DNA of 64,000 nucleotides from an uncultured Alphaproteobacteria bacterium (GTDB lineage: Bacteria; Pseudomonadota; Alphaproteobacteria; Caulobacterales; Caulobacteraceae). This document shows positions 6,760 through 15,947 of the stretch, one piece after another. The stretch is taken from contig CALETE010000054.1 of NCBI GenBank assembly GCA_937920085.1, forward strand, positions 1 to 64,000, given 5' to 3'. The translations under genes were made by a program, and so were the position numbers. Every line of letters starts with the position of its first letter. Position 1 is the stretch's first letter. The notes beneath the pieces are model-generated. The model did not search any database. It was not told the origin of the DNA and saw only the letters and a list, made by a program, of their open reading frames with translations.

Positions 6760-8727
6760 ATGGACGCGTTGAGCACCCATAGCATTGACGTGATGGACAC
6801 GGTCTTCGGTCAGGCTGACCCGGAGTCGCGCACCTGGATGCCGAGCCCTGCGCCGCTCGACATGCCGCGTCAGTCCTTTGAAACGCCCCTGGGTGACTTC
6901 CGGCCCAGCACCAGCCCAGACAATATTGTCCTGCGCCGCACGGTGATTTTTGCCACGACGCTATTGCTGGCTTTTCTGGCCTTCCTAACCCCAGCCAAGA
7001 TCTATGTGGAAGACGGGTTCAGCACCCTGGAAATTCTGGCCCTTGTCCTCTTTGGGGCGCTGACCATTCCCATCTCCTGCTGGTTTGTCAGCGCCATGGC
7101 GGGGTTCATCCTGCAGCATGTGCGTGGATCCCATGACGATTTGGACTTCCGTCCCGTCGCCCGCCGGCCCCAGACGCGTACCGCCCTGCTCATGCCCCTC
7201 TATAATGAAGACGCGACCGCGGCCTTCGGTCGGTTGAGCGGGATTGAGCGGTCACTGGCCAAGCTGGACGCGGCCAGCGCCTTCGACATTTTTGTGCTGT
7301 CAGATTCGACCCAAGACGACGCTGCGACCGCAGAATGGGCTGCCTTCCAGTCCTTCCGGGTAACTTCCCACTGCCGCGCCTTCTACCGCCGCCGGGACAA
7401 GAACACCGAGCGCAAGGCCGGCAATATTGCCGACTGGGTGCAAAACTACGGTGCGGCCTACGAGACCATGGTCATCCTGGACGCCGACAGCACCATGGCG
7501 GGCGAAACCCTGATGCATCTCGTCGACGCCATGGAGCGCAAGACCGATATCGGCCTGATCCAGACCACCCCTTCGATTGTGGCTGGCCAGACCCTCTATC
7601 AACGCACGCAACAGTTTGGCGTGCGGCTCTATGGCCGGGTTGCCGGTGCGGGTCTGGCCTGGTGGTCTGGATCTGAATCCAGCTATTGGGGCCATAACGC
7701 CATTGTTCGGACGGCCGCCTTCGCCCAGTGCTGCGGCCTGCCCGTTCTGCCAGGGCGTAAGCCCTTCGGCGGGCACGTGATGAGCCACGATGTTGTGGAG
7801 GCCTCGCTTCTGCGCCGTGCCGGTTGGGGTGTGCACCTGACGGCCGCCCTCGGTGGGACCTTTGAAGAGTCGCCGCCGTCCCTCCAGGCCTTCATGTCCA
7901 GGGACCGTCGCTGGTGCCAGGGTAATATGCAGCACTTGCAACTGCTGACCGCGCCGGGCCTGACGGCCATGAGCCGTTTGCAAATGGTCATCGGGGTCAT
8001 GGCCTATTGGGCATCGCCCCTTTGGTTCCTTTCCCTGCTCACCGCCCTGCTGATTCAGTTTCAAACGGCACCCAAGCTCGAAGAAATCGCCACCCTGGCC
8101 GGTTGGCGGACCATCGTCCTGCCCCGCCATGATGGCTATGCCCTCATCTGGATGACGGCCCTGACGTGGATGTTGCTCTTTGGTCCTAAGCTATTGGGAT
8201 CCATCCTGGTCATGTCCCGGCAGAACGAGCGGGCGGCTTTTGGCGGCTCGGCGTCGATCCTGAAGGGTGCTGCCATGGAAATGTTCATGTCCATGGTGAT
8301 GGCTCCAATCATGATGGTCAGCCACACCCGCATGCTGATCGAAATCTTCAGCGGTAAGGACTCCGGCTGGCGGACCCAACAGCGGGAGGCCGATAAGATC
8401 ACCTGGGCTGAGGCCTGCCGCTTCCATGCTTGGGAGCTGCGCGCCGGCATGGTGTTCGCCGCAGCCCTGATGGCCCGCCCGGACCTTTGCCTGGTGTTTT
8501 CGCCGATCGTCCTGCCCCTGCTGTTTGCCCCGGCCCTTTCCATCCTGACCTCCCGTCCTGATGTCGGCCAAAGCCTGCGTTTCCGCGGTATTATGTTGAC
8601 GCCAGAGGAGCTGGGATTTGAGGTTGCTCTACCCCGCGCGCGTCGCCAGGCCTTCACGCCGGTCGCCGTGCCGTCGCACGTCACCCTAGATGAACGGCCG
8701 GCATCCCTGGATCTGGAAGCCGCCTAG
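6760..8727 (+). CDS. opgH: Osmoregulated periplasmic glucan glucosyltransferase OpgH (MdoH)
   Basis: A 655-residue inner-membrane family-2 glycosyltransferase that polymerises UDP-glucose into the periplasmic glucan backbone and exports it. The N-terminal MPSPAPLDMPRQSF segment, two membrane helices, a GT-A domain with the DADS metal site near residue 242, the HDVVEASLLRRAGW block near 345 and the RDRRWCQGN block near 380 (the family's version of QxxRW) are all present. Four to five helices follow. It is shorter than the enterobacterial protein (about 850 residues), mostly by lacking the long cytoplasmic tails, as in other alphaproteobacteria. The usual partner opgG/opgD is not in this window. 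The stop overlaps the convergent chorismate-lyase-like gene by four bases. Confidence 0.93.
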   Translation: MDALSTHSIDVMDTVFGQADPESRTWMPSPAPLDMPRQSFETPLGDFRPSTSPDNIVLRRTVIFATTLLLAFLAFLTPAKIYVEDGFSTLEILALVLFGALTIPISCWFVSAMAGFILQHVRGSHDDLDFRPVARRPQTRTALLMPLYNEDATAAFGRLSGIERSLAKLDAASAFDIFVLSDSTQDDAATAEWAAFQSFRVTSHCRAFYRRRDKNTERKAGNIADWVQNYGAAYETMVILDADSTMAGETLMHLVDAMERKTDIGLIQTTPSIVAGQTLYQRTQQFGVRLYGRVAGAGLAWWSGSESSYWGHNAIVRTAAFAQCCGLPVLPGRKPFGGHVMSHDVVEASLLRRAGWGVHLTAALGGTFEESPPSLQAFMSRDRRWCQGNMQHLQLLTAPGLTAMSRLQMVIGVMAYWASPLWFLSLLTALLIQFQTAPKLEEIATLAGWRTIVLPRHDGYALIWMTALTWMLLFGPKLLGSILVMSRQNERAAFGGSASILKGAAMEMFMSMVMAPIMMVSHTRMLIEIFSGKDSGWRTQQREADKITWAEACRFHAWELRAGMVFAAALMARPDLCLVFSPIVLPLLFAPALSILTSRPDVGQSLRFRGIMLTPEELGFEVALPRARRQAFTPVAVPSHVTLDERPASLDLEAA

Positions 8728-9329
8728 GGCTTCGGCCGTACCAGCACCGCATCGGTATAGGTTTCGACCACCAGACTGAAAGCCACCCCCTCGGCATTCA
8801 GCAGTACGGCCCGATGTTGCAGGACATCCCTGGGGACCACCAACCCGCTCCGATAGACTTGGATGGGCCTTGGGGTTTCTTCCCAGTTTCCCGGCAGGGG
8901 GCGGAATAGATAGGTGGTCGACAGGGTCCTGCGTCGAAAGTTCAGCGGACGCACCACCACGCCGAACGGTGTTTCAGTTTCTTCCAGCGCCCTATTCATC
9001 TCGGGATTAAGCAGGTTAGGCCGGTACCAGTTGTCGGCCTCTGACAGGACAAGCTTGCCGCAGGTCAGCTGAACCCGGCGGTAGGCTAGGGGCTCCTCGG
9101 GACCAACCCCTAGGGCCCTTCGATCCTCTGGACTGGCAGTCTTGACCGCATCGCGAATGCGATGGGCGAAAATCTTCTGTCCCTGGCCATGCAGGTCGCA
9201 CCAAGCTTGCAGGGTCGCCGTGGCGCTATCGTGACTGAGAAGGTCCGCATTGAGTTGCGCAAGTTGCGACCAAGCTTCCAACCGCCCGACATAGCTGGCC
9301 GGCCAGGGCACCACGAGGGCGAGGATCAC
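8724..9329 (-). CDS. Chorismate-lyase-like (UbiC superfamily) protein, probably secreted
   Basis: About 201 residues from the GTG at 9329. That start is preferred over an upstream ATG at 9410 because it overlaps the stop of the preceding channel gene as GTGA and gives a short hydrophobic leader (ILALVVPWPAS). The central block YRRVQLTCGKLVLSEADNWY, followed by LNPEMNRAL and TPFGVVVRPL, matches the UbiC-like fold, where the Arg-rich strand and a PFG loop surround the product pocket. True chorismate lyase is cytosolic and feeds ubiquinone synthesis; an exported relative would need another ligand. It lies convergent to opgH. Function is unknown; calling it a lyase would be overreach. Confidence 0.72.
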   Translation of the reverse strand: MILALVVPWPASYVGRLEAWSQLAQLNADLLSHDSATATLQAWCDLHGQGQKIFAHRIRDAVKTASPEDRRALGVGPEEPLAYRRVQLTCGKLVLSEADNWYRPNLLNPEMNRALEETETPFGVVVRPLNFRRRTLSTTYLFRPLPGNWEETPRPIQVYRSGLVVPRDVLQHRAVLLNAEGVAFSLVVETYTDAVLVRPKP

Positions 9330-9973
9330 GGCTTTGTGACCTTCGGACGGACAAGATGCCCGAGGGCCAGAAATTCGAAGGGAATCAGCAAGGTCGCCCA
9401 GACAGCCCACTTGGGATCACCAAACCGCAAGATGAGCAGGCTGATGATGAAGGCTAGTCCCGGCAGGGCACCTCTGAGCACCCTGTAAATCCGTTCGCGC
9501 AGGTCTACATTACCCCCTACCAGATGTCCGGCCCCGCGGGTGATGATGAGTGACATGGTGACCATGACGCCTGAGGTGAAAATTTGATTCCAGCAATAGA
9601 GTTCCCAGGCCAGCCCAGACACGCCGCCATGGGCGATCATGCTGGTGCAAAAGGGAATGAGGCACACGGTCAGCAGAAACAGCAGATTAAGGCCTGCCAA
9701 GGGCCAATCGAAATGGGCGACCCGGCGCAGGGCATTGGCGTGCGCCATCCACCAGACGCTGACCAGGGCAAAGGACCCGAAGAAGGCCGAAAAATCAGAT
9801 GCCATCTCCCAGAGGCCCCGGGCCAAGTCTGTAGTGGTCTGGCCTGATGGGGCCTTCAACTCTAGGGCTAGCAGGGTTAGGACGATGGCGAAGACCGCGT
9901 CTGAAAAGAACAGCATGCGATGAAGCAGCCTATCATCGGCTTGGGCTTCCAAGTCGTGGGATGGCGAGGTCAT
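9326..9973 (-). CDS. TMEM175/DUF1211 family channel-like membrane protein
   Basis: A 215-residue membrane protein with six helices. The opening helix RMLFFSDAVFAIVLTLLALEL contains the RxxxFSD signature of bacterial TMEM175 proteins, which form potassium-permeable channels. The ATG at 9973 is chosen because AGGAGCC stands about seven bases before it; an in-frame ATG at 9991 has no such site. Its stop overlaps the GTG of the chorismate-lyase-like gene, so the pair is translationally coupled. Family knowledge supports ion conduction; the partnership is inference. Confidence 0.85.
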   Translation of the reverse strand: MTSPSHDLEAQADDRLLHRMLFFSDAVFAIVLTLLALELKAPSGQTTTDLARGLWEMASDFSAFFGSFALVSVWWMAHANALRRVAHFDWPLAGLNLLFLLTVCLIPFCTSMIAHGGVSGLAWELYCWNQIFTSGVMVTMSLIITRGAGHLVGGNVDLRERIYRVLRGALPGLAFIISLLILRFGDPKWAVWATLLIPFEFLALGHLVRPKVTKP

Positions 9974-10086
9974 AATGGCTCCTGGTGTCATCTACAGCTA
10001 AGGGCGTCTGCGGAACTCTGTCGAGACCTGCTCTCGCCTTTCTGTCTGCCGACGCTAAGATGCCCCTCCCTAGGAGCCAAAGACAG

Positions 10087-10869
10087 ATGAAGACATCGAA
10101 GATTGTTTTGGGGTTGTCCGTTGTCGCCTTAGCCACGGCATCGTTCGCCTTCGCTCAGGAAATCGCCCCGCCACCCGCTGCGGCTGAGGCCCTTTTGCCC
10201 GAGCGGTTTGCCCCTGAAATCGCCCATTTTGCCGAGGTAGACGCGTCAACACCGCCGCAATCTTGCGCCTATCTGTTCGTTGGGTCGTCCTCCATTCGAT
10301 TTTGGAAATCTCTTACCGAGGACATGGCACCCTACCCGATCATCAATCGCGGGTTCGGCGGCGCACATATTGCCGATGTCGACTATTATTTCGACAAGGT
10401 GGTGACCCCCTATCAGGCGCGTGCGATCTTTTTCTATGCCGGCGATAATGACCTGTGGGCCGGTAAGACCCCCGAAAAAGTCATCTCCGATTTCAATCAA
10501 TTCATGACGCTCAAGACCCAAAAGTTGGGCGACACGGTTCCGGTTTATTTCATCGCGGTGAAACCCTCAAAGCAGAGGATTTCACAGATTACCCTGCAAG
10601 ATCAGGTGAACCAGGCCGTCCGAACCCTCGGAAAGTCGCGCTCGGACCTGCGATTTGTCGACATTGTCCCCAGCATGCTTGAGGCAGGCGTGCCCAAGGA
10701 TATCTTTGTGGGCGATGGACTTCATATGAAGCCAGAAGGCTATGCGCTCTGGACCAATGTCGTACGGCCCATGGTTGAAGCCGACGCCAAGGAAGATCGT
10801 CCCTGCGGCGCGGCCCCAGAGCCGAAACAGAAGCCGAAGCACCTATGGTTTTGGCAAAAGAAGTCCTGA
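10087..10869 (+). CDS. Secreted SGNH/GDSL-family hydrolase
   Basis: A 260-residue exported hydrolase. The start at 10087 gives a clean signal peptide (MKTSKIVLGLSVVALATASFAFA) and has AGGAG ten bases upstream; longer frames from 9985 do not. The SGNH blocks are visible: VGSSSIRFW with the nucleophile Ser, RGFGGA with the oxyanion Gly, YAGDNDLW with the Asn, and DGLHMKPEGYALW with the catalytic Asp and His. Such enzymes are esterases or lipases acting on acyl esters, here in the periplasm. The tail is Lys/Pro-rich. Substrate unknown. Confidence 0.85.
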   Translation: MKTSKIVLGLSVVALATASFAFAQEIAPPPAAAEALLPERFAPEIAHFAEVDASTPPQSCAYLFVGSSSIRFWKSLTEDMAPYPIINRGFGGAHIADVDYYFDKVVTPYQARAIFFYAGDNDLWAGKTPEKVISDFNQFMTLKTQKLGDTVPVYFIAVKPSKQRISQITLQDQVNQAVRTLGKSRSDLRFVDIVPSMLEAGVPKDIFVGDGLHMKPEGYALWTNVVRPMVEADAKEDRPCGAAPEPKQKPKHLWFWQKKS

Positions 10870-10898
10870 ACTCATAAAATCTAATCAGAGGAAACGTC

Positions 10899-11312
10899 AT
10901 GAATGAAGTGAACTATGGCGAAGACATCGCCCTGAGTGCTGAGGCTGTTTGGGCGGTGATCGGGGATTTTTCTGGGATCCGGAAGTGGGCCGGTGCCGTG
11001 GAGGCCGAGTCCACGGAAGTGACGCCCAAGGGTAAGGTGCGAACCCTGACCATGCCCGGCGGACGGTCCATCCAGGAGCTGATGACCGACGAAGGGCCAC
11101 ACCACTACACCTACACCCTCGATCGCCCAGATATGGACGCCTATTTCTCGACGGTGTCGGTGGTTCCGGGACCCTCGGACGCCTGCCGGATCGAGCTCAG
11201 CGTCAAGTTCACCCCCAAGGACCCGTCGGCCCTTGAAGCGACCACGGAACAGCTGACGAAGTTCTGCCGTGGTAATGTGAAGGCCATGAAGCGAGCCCTG
11301 GGTCTGGCCTAG
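10899..11312 (+). CDS. SRPBCC family (polyketide cyclase/START-like) protein
   Basis: A 137-residue cytosolic protein with the layout of the Bet v 1/START fold: an opening strand MNEVNYGEDIALSAEAVWAVIGDFSGIRKWAGAV, a central YTYTLDRPDMDAYFSTVSVVP sheet region and a long C-terminal helix. Members bind hydrophobic ligands or serve as cyclases. It starts 29 bases after the SGNH hydrolase gene with an AGAGGAAA site, so it may belong to the same transcript. No catalytic residues can be assigned. Confidence 0.8.
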   Translation: MNEVNYGEDIALSAEAVWAVIGDFSGIRKWAGAVEAESTEVTPKGKVRTLTMPGGRSIQELMTDEGPHHYTYTLDRPDMDAYFSTVSVVPGPSDACRIELSVKFTPKDPSALEATTEQLTKFCRGNVKAMKRALGLA

Positions 11313-11370
11313 GCTGGGTCAAGGCGGGGTGAGGGGAGACAGCCGCCCCAGGCTGGGCTAATCAGCGGCC

Positions 11371-12039
11371 ATGTCACTTCCCGATTGTCGCCTCTACCTC
11401 ATCACCCCGCCTCGGCTGGACGACCTAGCCGGATTTTCTTCTGTCTTGGCAGACACCCTGAGCGCAGGTGATGTGGCGGCCCTGCAGATCCGGCTGAAAG
11501 ATGTCTCTGACGAGGTCATAACTGCTGTCGTGGCGGCCCTGACCCCTGTGGCCCAGGCGCACGATGTGGCGGTCATTCTCAATGATCGTCCCGATCTTGC
11601 GGCCCGATTGGGGTGCGATGGCGTCCATGTCGGCCAGTCTGACATGTCCTGCAAGGACGCCCGCCGATTGATGGGCCCTGATCGCATGGTGGGTGTGACC
11701 TGCCACGATAGCCGTCATCTGGCCATGGACGCGGCCGAGGCCGGCGCGGACTATGTGGCCTTCGGGGCTTTTTTTCCGACCACCACCAAGGACGCGCCCA
11801 CCCGTGCTGATCCTGAAATCCTGCGCATCTGGCAGGAGGTTATGGAAGTTCCCTGTGTGGCGATTGGCGGTATCACCCTCGATAATGCCGCAGATCTTGC
11901 CGCCGCAGGGGCTGATTTTCTGGCGGTTTCCGCTGGGGTTTGGGCCCACCCTGCGGGCCCCGCTGCGGCTGTTTTAGGCCTCAACGCTGCCATTGCCGAA
12001 GGATTAGCCAAACGGGTTGTCGCCGCCGCCTTGCCTTAG
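11371..12039 (+). CDS. thiE: Thiamine-phosphate synthase ThiE
   Basis: A 222-residue TIM-barrel enzyme joining hydroxymethylpyrimidine pyrophosphate and thiazole phosphate to give thiamine phosphate. Visible landmarks are LQIRLKD (substrate Arg/Lys), the ILNDRPDLAARLGCDGVHVGQSD stretch with the Mg-binding Asp residues, GADYVAFGAFFPTTTK with the phosphate loop, and the closing CVAIGGITLDNAADLAAAGADFLAV. The length fits the family. There is no TPP riboswitch in the 58-base leader and no other thi gene nearby. suhB follows after 30 bases. Confidence 0.9.
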   Translation: MSLPDCRLYLITPPRLDDLAGFSSVLADTLSAGDVAALQIRLKDVSDEVITAVVAALTPVAQAHDVAVILNDRPDLAARLGCDGVHVGQSDMSCKDARRLMGPDRMVGVTCHDSRHLAMDAAEAGADYVAFGAFFPTTTKDAPTRADPEILRIWQEVMEVPCVAIGGITLDNAADLAAAGADFLAVSAGVWAHPAGPAAAVLGLNAAIAEGLAKRVVAAALP

Positions 12040-12069
12040 GGGGCTGGTGCAACTAGGTTCCGCGCCCTC

Positions 12070-12864
12070 ATGAGCACGCAAACCGCACTCCTAAAGGTCA
12101 TGTCCGACGCCGCCCGCAAAGCGGCCCGCGGACTTAATCGCGACTTCGGCGAGCTCAATGAGCTTCAGGTTTCCAAGAAGGGCGCGGCCGATTTCGTCTC
12201 TGCCGCTGACCTCAAGGCCGAGCAGACAATATTCGAAGCCCTGGAAAAGGCCCGTCCCGGCTATAGCTTTCTGGGCGAAGAGCGCGGCCTGATCGAAGGC
12301 ACCGACAAAACCCATACCTGGATTGTTGACCCCCTGGATGGGACCACCAACTTCCTGCACGCTATTCCGCACTTCGCGATCAATATCGCCCTGCAGCGAG
12401 AAGGGGCCATTGTCGCCGCTGTCACATACAATCCCGTGACCAATGAGCTGTTCTGGGCCGAAAAGGGCAAGGGCTGCTTTGTCAACGACAAGCGCCTGCG
12501 GGTTGCGGCCCGCACACGCCTGGATGAATCGGTGATCGGGACCGGCATTCCGTTTCTGGGCCATGGCCAGCACGCCAAGTTCCTCAAGGAATTGCACCAG
12601 ATCAGCCAGCGGGTTGCCGGTGTCCGCCGGTTCGGGGCCGCGGCTCTGGACCTGGCCTATGTGGCCGCCGGGCGCCTGGACGGGTTCTGGGAGCGAGACC
12701 TCGGCGCCTGGGATATCGCGGCCGGTCATCTGCTGATTACCGAAGCCGGCGGCAAGGTCACCACCATCGAAGGTGAAGAGAACGTCCTGGAAACCGGTAG
12801 CATCTGCACGGCCAATCTGGAACTTCATCCTCTGCTGATCGAGCGGCTGAAGGCGGCGGCCTGA
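12070..12864 (+). CDS. suhB: Inositol-1-monophosphatase family protein SuhB
   Basis: A 264-residue Mg-dependent sugar phosphatase. The metal-binding motifs are complete: GEERG near residue 74, WIVDPLDGTTNFLHAIPHF near 88-106, and WDIAAGHLLITEAGG near 216. Bacterial SuhB dephosphorylates inositol-1-phosphate and, in enterobacteria, also joins ribosomal-RNA antitermination complexes. The gene sits just after thiE on the same strand. Only the phosphatase role is supported by the sequence. Confidence 0.9.
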   Translation: MSTQTALLKVMSDAARKAARGLNRDFGELNELQVSKKGAADFVSAADLKAEQTIFEALEKARPGYSFLGEERGLIEGTDKTHTWIVDPLDGTTNFLHAIPHFAINIALQREGAIVAAVTYNPVTNELFWAEKGKGCFVNDKRLRVAARTRLDESVIGTGIPFLGHGQHAKFLKELHQISQRVAGVRRFGAAALDLAYVAAGRLDGFWERDLGAWDIAAGHLLITEAGGKVTTIEGEENVLETGSICTANLELHPLLIERLKAAA

Positions 12865-12923
12865 GGTCAGGCTTAAAGTCCAGGCTTGACGGAAGCGTCA
12901 CATAGCGGCGCTAGATAGACGCC

Positions 12924-13982
12924 ATGACCCTGACTCGCAGAACCCTTGCCGCCTTAGCGGTGACCAGCCCAGCCCTCCTTGCGGCGGCCCAGCCCATGAA
13001 AATGCGGCCCATTGTGATCGCCCATCGGGGAGCCAGCGGCCTGCGGCCCGAGCACACGCCCACCGGATATCGGCTGGCCATCGACCAAGGGGCTGACTTC
13101 ATCGAGCCTGATCTCGTCCTAACTCGGGACGGCGTTATGGTCGTGCGGCATGAAAACGAAATCGGCGGGACCACCAATGTCGCCGCCCACCCTGAGTTCG
13201 CGGCCCGCAAGACCAAGAAGGTCATCGACGGCGAAGCCCTTGAGGGCTGGTTCACCGAAGATTTCACCCTGGCGGAGCTCAAGACCCTGCGCGCCCGTGA
13301 GCGCCTGCCTCAGCTGCGGGCTGAGAGCGCCAGCTATGACGGGCTCGACGCGATCCCCACCTTTGACGAGGTGGTGGCTCTGGCCAAGTCAGAATCCCTC
13401 CGGGTTGGACGGACCATCGGGGTCTATCCCGAAATGAAGCATCCCACCTATTTTGCCTCCCTGGGCATGCCCTTCGAGGCTCGTCTGGCCAGCGCCCTAA
13501 AATCCTCTGGCCTCAACAGCCCGACCGCCCCGGTGTTCGTGCAATGTTTTGAGGTCGGTCCCTTGAAGACCATCCGCCAACTGACCCGGGCACCCCTGGT
13601 CCAATTGGTGTCGGCCGAGGGCGGCCCTGCTGACCTGCCCAAGACCACCTATTCACAGATGGTTACCGCCGAAGGACTCAAGGCGATTTCAGCCTATGCC
13701 AATGGGGTTGGACCCGACTGGAAGCTGGTGGTTCCCATCGTCAATGACGGCCTGGGTGACCCAACGGATCTCGTTGGGAATGCCCACAAGGTCGGCCTGG
13801 CCGTTCACCCGTGGACGGTCCGCGCCGAGAATGCCTTCCTGCCGCCCAAGCTGCGTGTAGGCACCGATCCTGCCGCCCATGGCATGGTGGACACCCTCTA
13901 TCGTGCCCTCTTTGCCGCTAGGATTGATGGTCTGTTCAGTGACTTCCCGGGCCTGGAGGCCAGGGTTCGGGATTCCCTCTAG
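12924..13982 (+). CDS. glpQ: Periplasmic glycerophosphodiester phosphodiesterase (GlpQ-like)
   Basis: A 352-residue GDPD enzyme that cleaves glycerophosphodiesters to glycerol-3-phosphate and an alcohol. The active-site entry IAHRGASGLRPEHTPTGY and the metal site FIEPDLVLTRDG with VVRHENEI are intact, and the insertions are those of the long GlpQ type. The start TRRTLAALAVTSPALLAAAQ looks like a signal peptide with a possible twin-arginine pair, fitting a periplasmic site. The stop overlaps the convergent ABC gene by four bases. No glpT transporter is next to it. Confidence 0.88.
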   Translation: MTLTRRTLAALAVTSPALLAAAQPMKMRPIVIAHRGASGLRPEHTPTGYRLAIDQGADFIEPDLVLTRDGVMVVRHENEIGGTTNVAAHPEFAARKTKKVIDGEALEGWFTEDFTLAELKTLRARERLPQLRAESASYDGLDAIPTFDEVVALAKSESLRVGRTIGVYPEMKHPTYFASLGMPFEARLASALKSSGLNSPTAPVFVQCFEVGPLKTIRQLTRAPLVQLVSAEGGPADLPKTTYSQMVTAEGLKAISAYANGVGPDWKLVVPIVNDGLGDPTDLVGNAHKVGLAVHPWTVRAENAFLPPKLRVGTDPAAHGMVDTLYRALFAARIDGLFSDFPGLEARVRDSL

Positions 13983-15829
13983 GCATTCGCATCACCAAAT
14001 TGCAGGGCGGCAAGGCGGGCATAGAGCCCCCCTTTCTGGGTGAGCTCCTGGTGGGTTCCTTGCTCCACCACACGACCGCCGTCCATGACGACGATGCGAT
14101 CGGCCTTGAGCACTGTGGCCAATCTGTGGGCGATCACCAAGGTGGTGTGGCCGACCATGGCCTCGTCCAGGGCCAATTGCACCAGTCGCTCATTCTCGGC
14201 GTCCAGGGCACTGGTCGCTTCGTCCAGCAACAGAATGGGGGCATGGCGGACCAGGGCGCGGGCAATGGCCAGCCGCTGCCTTTGACCCCCGGAGAGACTG
14301 CGGGCCCGCTCTCCCAATAGCGTGTCGAACCCCTCTGGCAGGGCGTCTAGGAAGGCATCAGCCTGGGCTGCCTTGGCGGCCAGCCGTATTTCCTCGAGGG
14401 AGGCCTCTGCCCGGCCAAAGCGGATATTCTCGGCCGCAGAGCCGGAGAACAGTGGGCTGTCCTGAGCCACCAAGGCCATACGACTGCGCACAGCCCTAGG
14501 ATCAGCCCTGGTGAGGTTCACACCGTCCACACAGACAGATCCCCCCTGGGGGTCATAGAACCGCAGCAGCAGCCTTAAAACCGTACTCTTGCCCGCCCCA
14601 GACGGCCCGACCAGGGCGACCCGTTCCCCCGGTGCCACGTGCAGGGTGAACCCACTGAGGGCCGGCAGGTCCGGGCGACCTGGATAGGCAAAGGTGACAT
14701 TCTCGAATTTCACGTCTCCAGCACCGTCGATGGGCAGGGGGGTGGCGTTGGGCGGCGCAGAAATGCCTGGTTCTGCAGAGAGCAGTTCCGAGACCCGCTC
14801 CATGGCGCCGGCAGCCTTTTGGACATCCCCCCAGGTTTCGCCCAGGGCACCGGTCGAGCTGGCCGCCATCACGGAGAGAAAGGCAAATTGGAAGAGGGCG
14901 CCCCAGGACAGGTCGCCCCTAAGGCCTGCGTGGACGCCCAGCCAAAACACCACCACCACCCCACCAAAGACCAGGCCAATGACCGCGGCAGTCATGATCG
15001 CCCGGGCGGTCATACGGCGCAGGGAGGTGGCGAAAGATGCCTCTACGGCTGCACCAAACCGGGCCGCCCCCGCCGACTCGCCGCCAAAGGCCTGCACGGT
15101 CTCTAAGGCGTCTAGGGTTTCGCCAGCATGGCCTATGGCCTGGGCAAACTGATCCTGGGTCGATGCGGTCAGCTTGCGGACCCGGCGGCCAAACAGGAAG
15201 AGTGGCGCGATCACGAACGGGAAAATCAGCAGGACAAGGCCGGTCAGGTGCGGGCTCACCACCAATAGCATGACCAGGGCCCCGATCAGGGTCAGCAGGT
15301 TTCTAAGGGCGACAGAGACTGAGGTCGCCAGCAGGCTTTCGACAATCTGGATATCGGTGGTCAGTCGCGACAGGACTTCGCCCGTGGTGGTGGCCAGAAA
15401 AAAGGCGGGGTCGAGGGTCAGTATGTGGGCGTAGGCACTCTTACGCAGATCGGCAACGATCCGCTCACCGAGCTTGGTGACAAAGAAATATCGAAGGGCT
15501 GAAGACAGGGCCAGGAGGATAGCCACCCCCCCTAAGAGCCAGAACCAGGGATCGATCGCCGCGCCACTCGCCTTGGCCCCGGTAAGGTGATCCACCAGGG
15601 CGCGCACGGCCCCGGTAAGGCCCAGGGTCGAGGCTGTGGCTGTGAGCAGGAAGACACCCGCCATAACCACATCGCTCTTATGAGCCCCCATGAAGGGCAG
15701 TAATCGACTAAGGGCGCGAACGCTTTTTCCCTTGGGCCGCTTTGCCGCCCCTTCAGAGATTTGCTGGGCGAGGGCGGCTCCGGCAGTGGGCCTGCCCTCC
15801 ACATGGGGTTCACCCGTAAAATCACTCAT
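13979..15829 (-). CDS. ABC transporter, fused permease and ATPase (exporter type, MsbA-like)
   Basis: About 616 residues from the ATG at 15829 (MSDFTGEPHVEG); the frame is open further upstream but would run into the divergent rpmE leader. Six membrane helices occupy residues 55-330. The nucleotide-binding domain has Walker A GPSGAGKST near 405, signature LSGGQRQRLAIARAL near 510 and Walker B ILLLDEATSALD near 530. It is a homodimeric half-transporter of the lipid/drug exporter class. Substrate is not evident; lipid A flipping is possible but many paralogues exist. It ends on glpQ by a four-base convergent overlap. Confidence 0.88.
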   Translation of the reverse strand: MSDFTGEPHVEGRPTAGAALAQQISEGAAKRPKGKSVRALSRLLPFMGAHKSDVVMAGVFLLTATASTLGLTGAVRALVDHLTGAKASGAAIDPWFWLLGGVAILLALSSALRYFFVTKLGERIVADLRKSAYAHILTLDPAFFLATTTGEVLSRLTTDIQIVESLLATSVSVALRNLLTLIGALVMLLVVSPHLTGLVLLIFPFVIAPLFLFGRRVRKLTASTQDQFAQAIGHAGETLDALETVQAFGGESAGAARFGAAVEASFATSLRRMTARAIMTAAVIGLVFGGVVVVFWLGVHAGLRGDLSWGALFQFAFLSVMAASSTGALGETWGDVQKAAGAMERVSELLSAEPGISAPPNATPLPIDGAGDVKFENVTFAYPGRPDLPALSGFTLHVAPGERVALVGPSGAGKSTVLRLLLRFYDPQGGSVCVDGVNLTRADPRAVRSRMALVAQDSPLFSGSAAENIRFGRAEASLEEIRLAAKAAQADAFLDALPEGFDTLLGERARSLSGGQRQRLAIARALVRHAPILLLDEATSALDAENERLVQLALDEAMVGHTTLVIAHRLATVLKADRIVVMDGGRVVEQGTHQELTQKGGLYARLAALQFGDANA

Positions 15830-15842
15830 AAAGATCACGCCC

Positions 15843-15872
15843 TTGCTCTTCGCCCGCCCTTTGCTGTATAGG
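15843..15872 (+). promoter_or_regulatory. Candidate sigma-70 promoter of rpmE
   Basis: TTGCTC at 15843-15848 and TATAGG at 15867-15872 are separated by 18 bases. They lie in the divergent gap between the ABC gene and rpmE, about 75 bases before the rpmE start. The match is fair and has not been tested. Confidence 0.35.
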
Positions 15873-15947
15873 CGGCGCTCGCTCGCGTCCGCCCTGCTTG
15901 GCTGGCCGAAAACTGAATGCCGCTCTCTTACGTCGGAAGCCTCCGAG

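Noticed and set aside
11313..11370. Possible TPP riboswitch before thiE
   Set aside because: The leader is only 58 bases and lacks the CTGAGA core.
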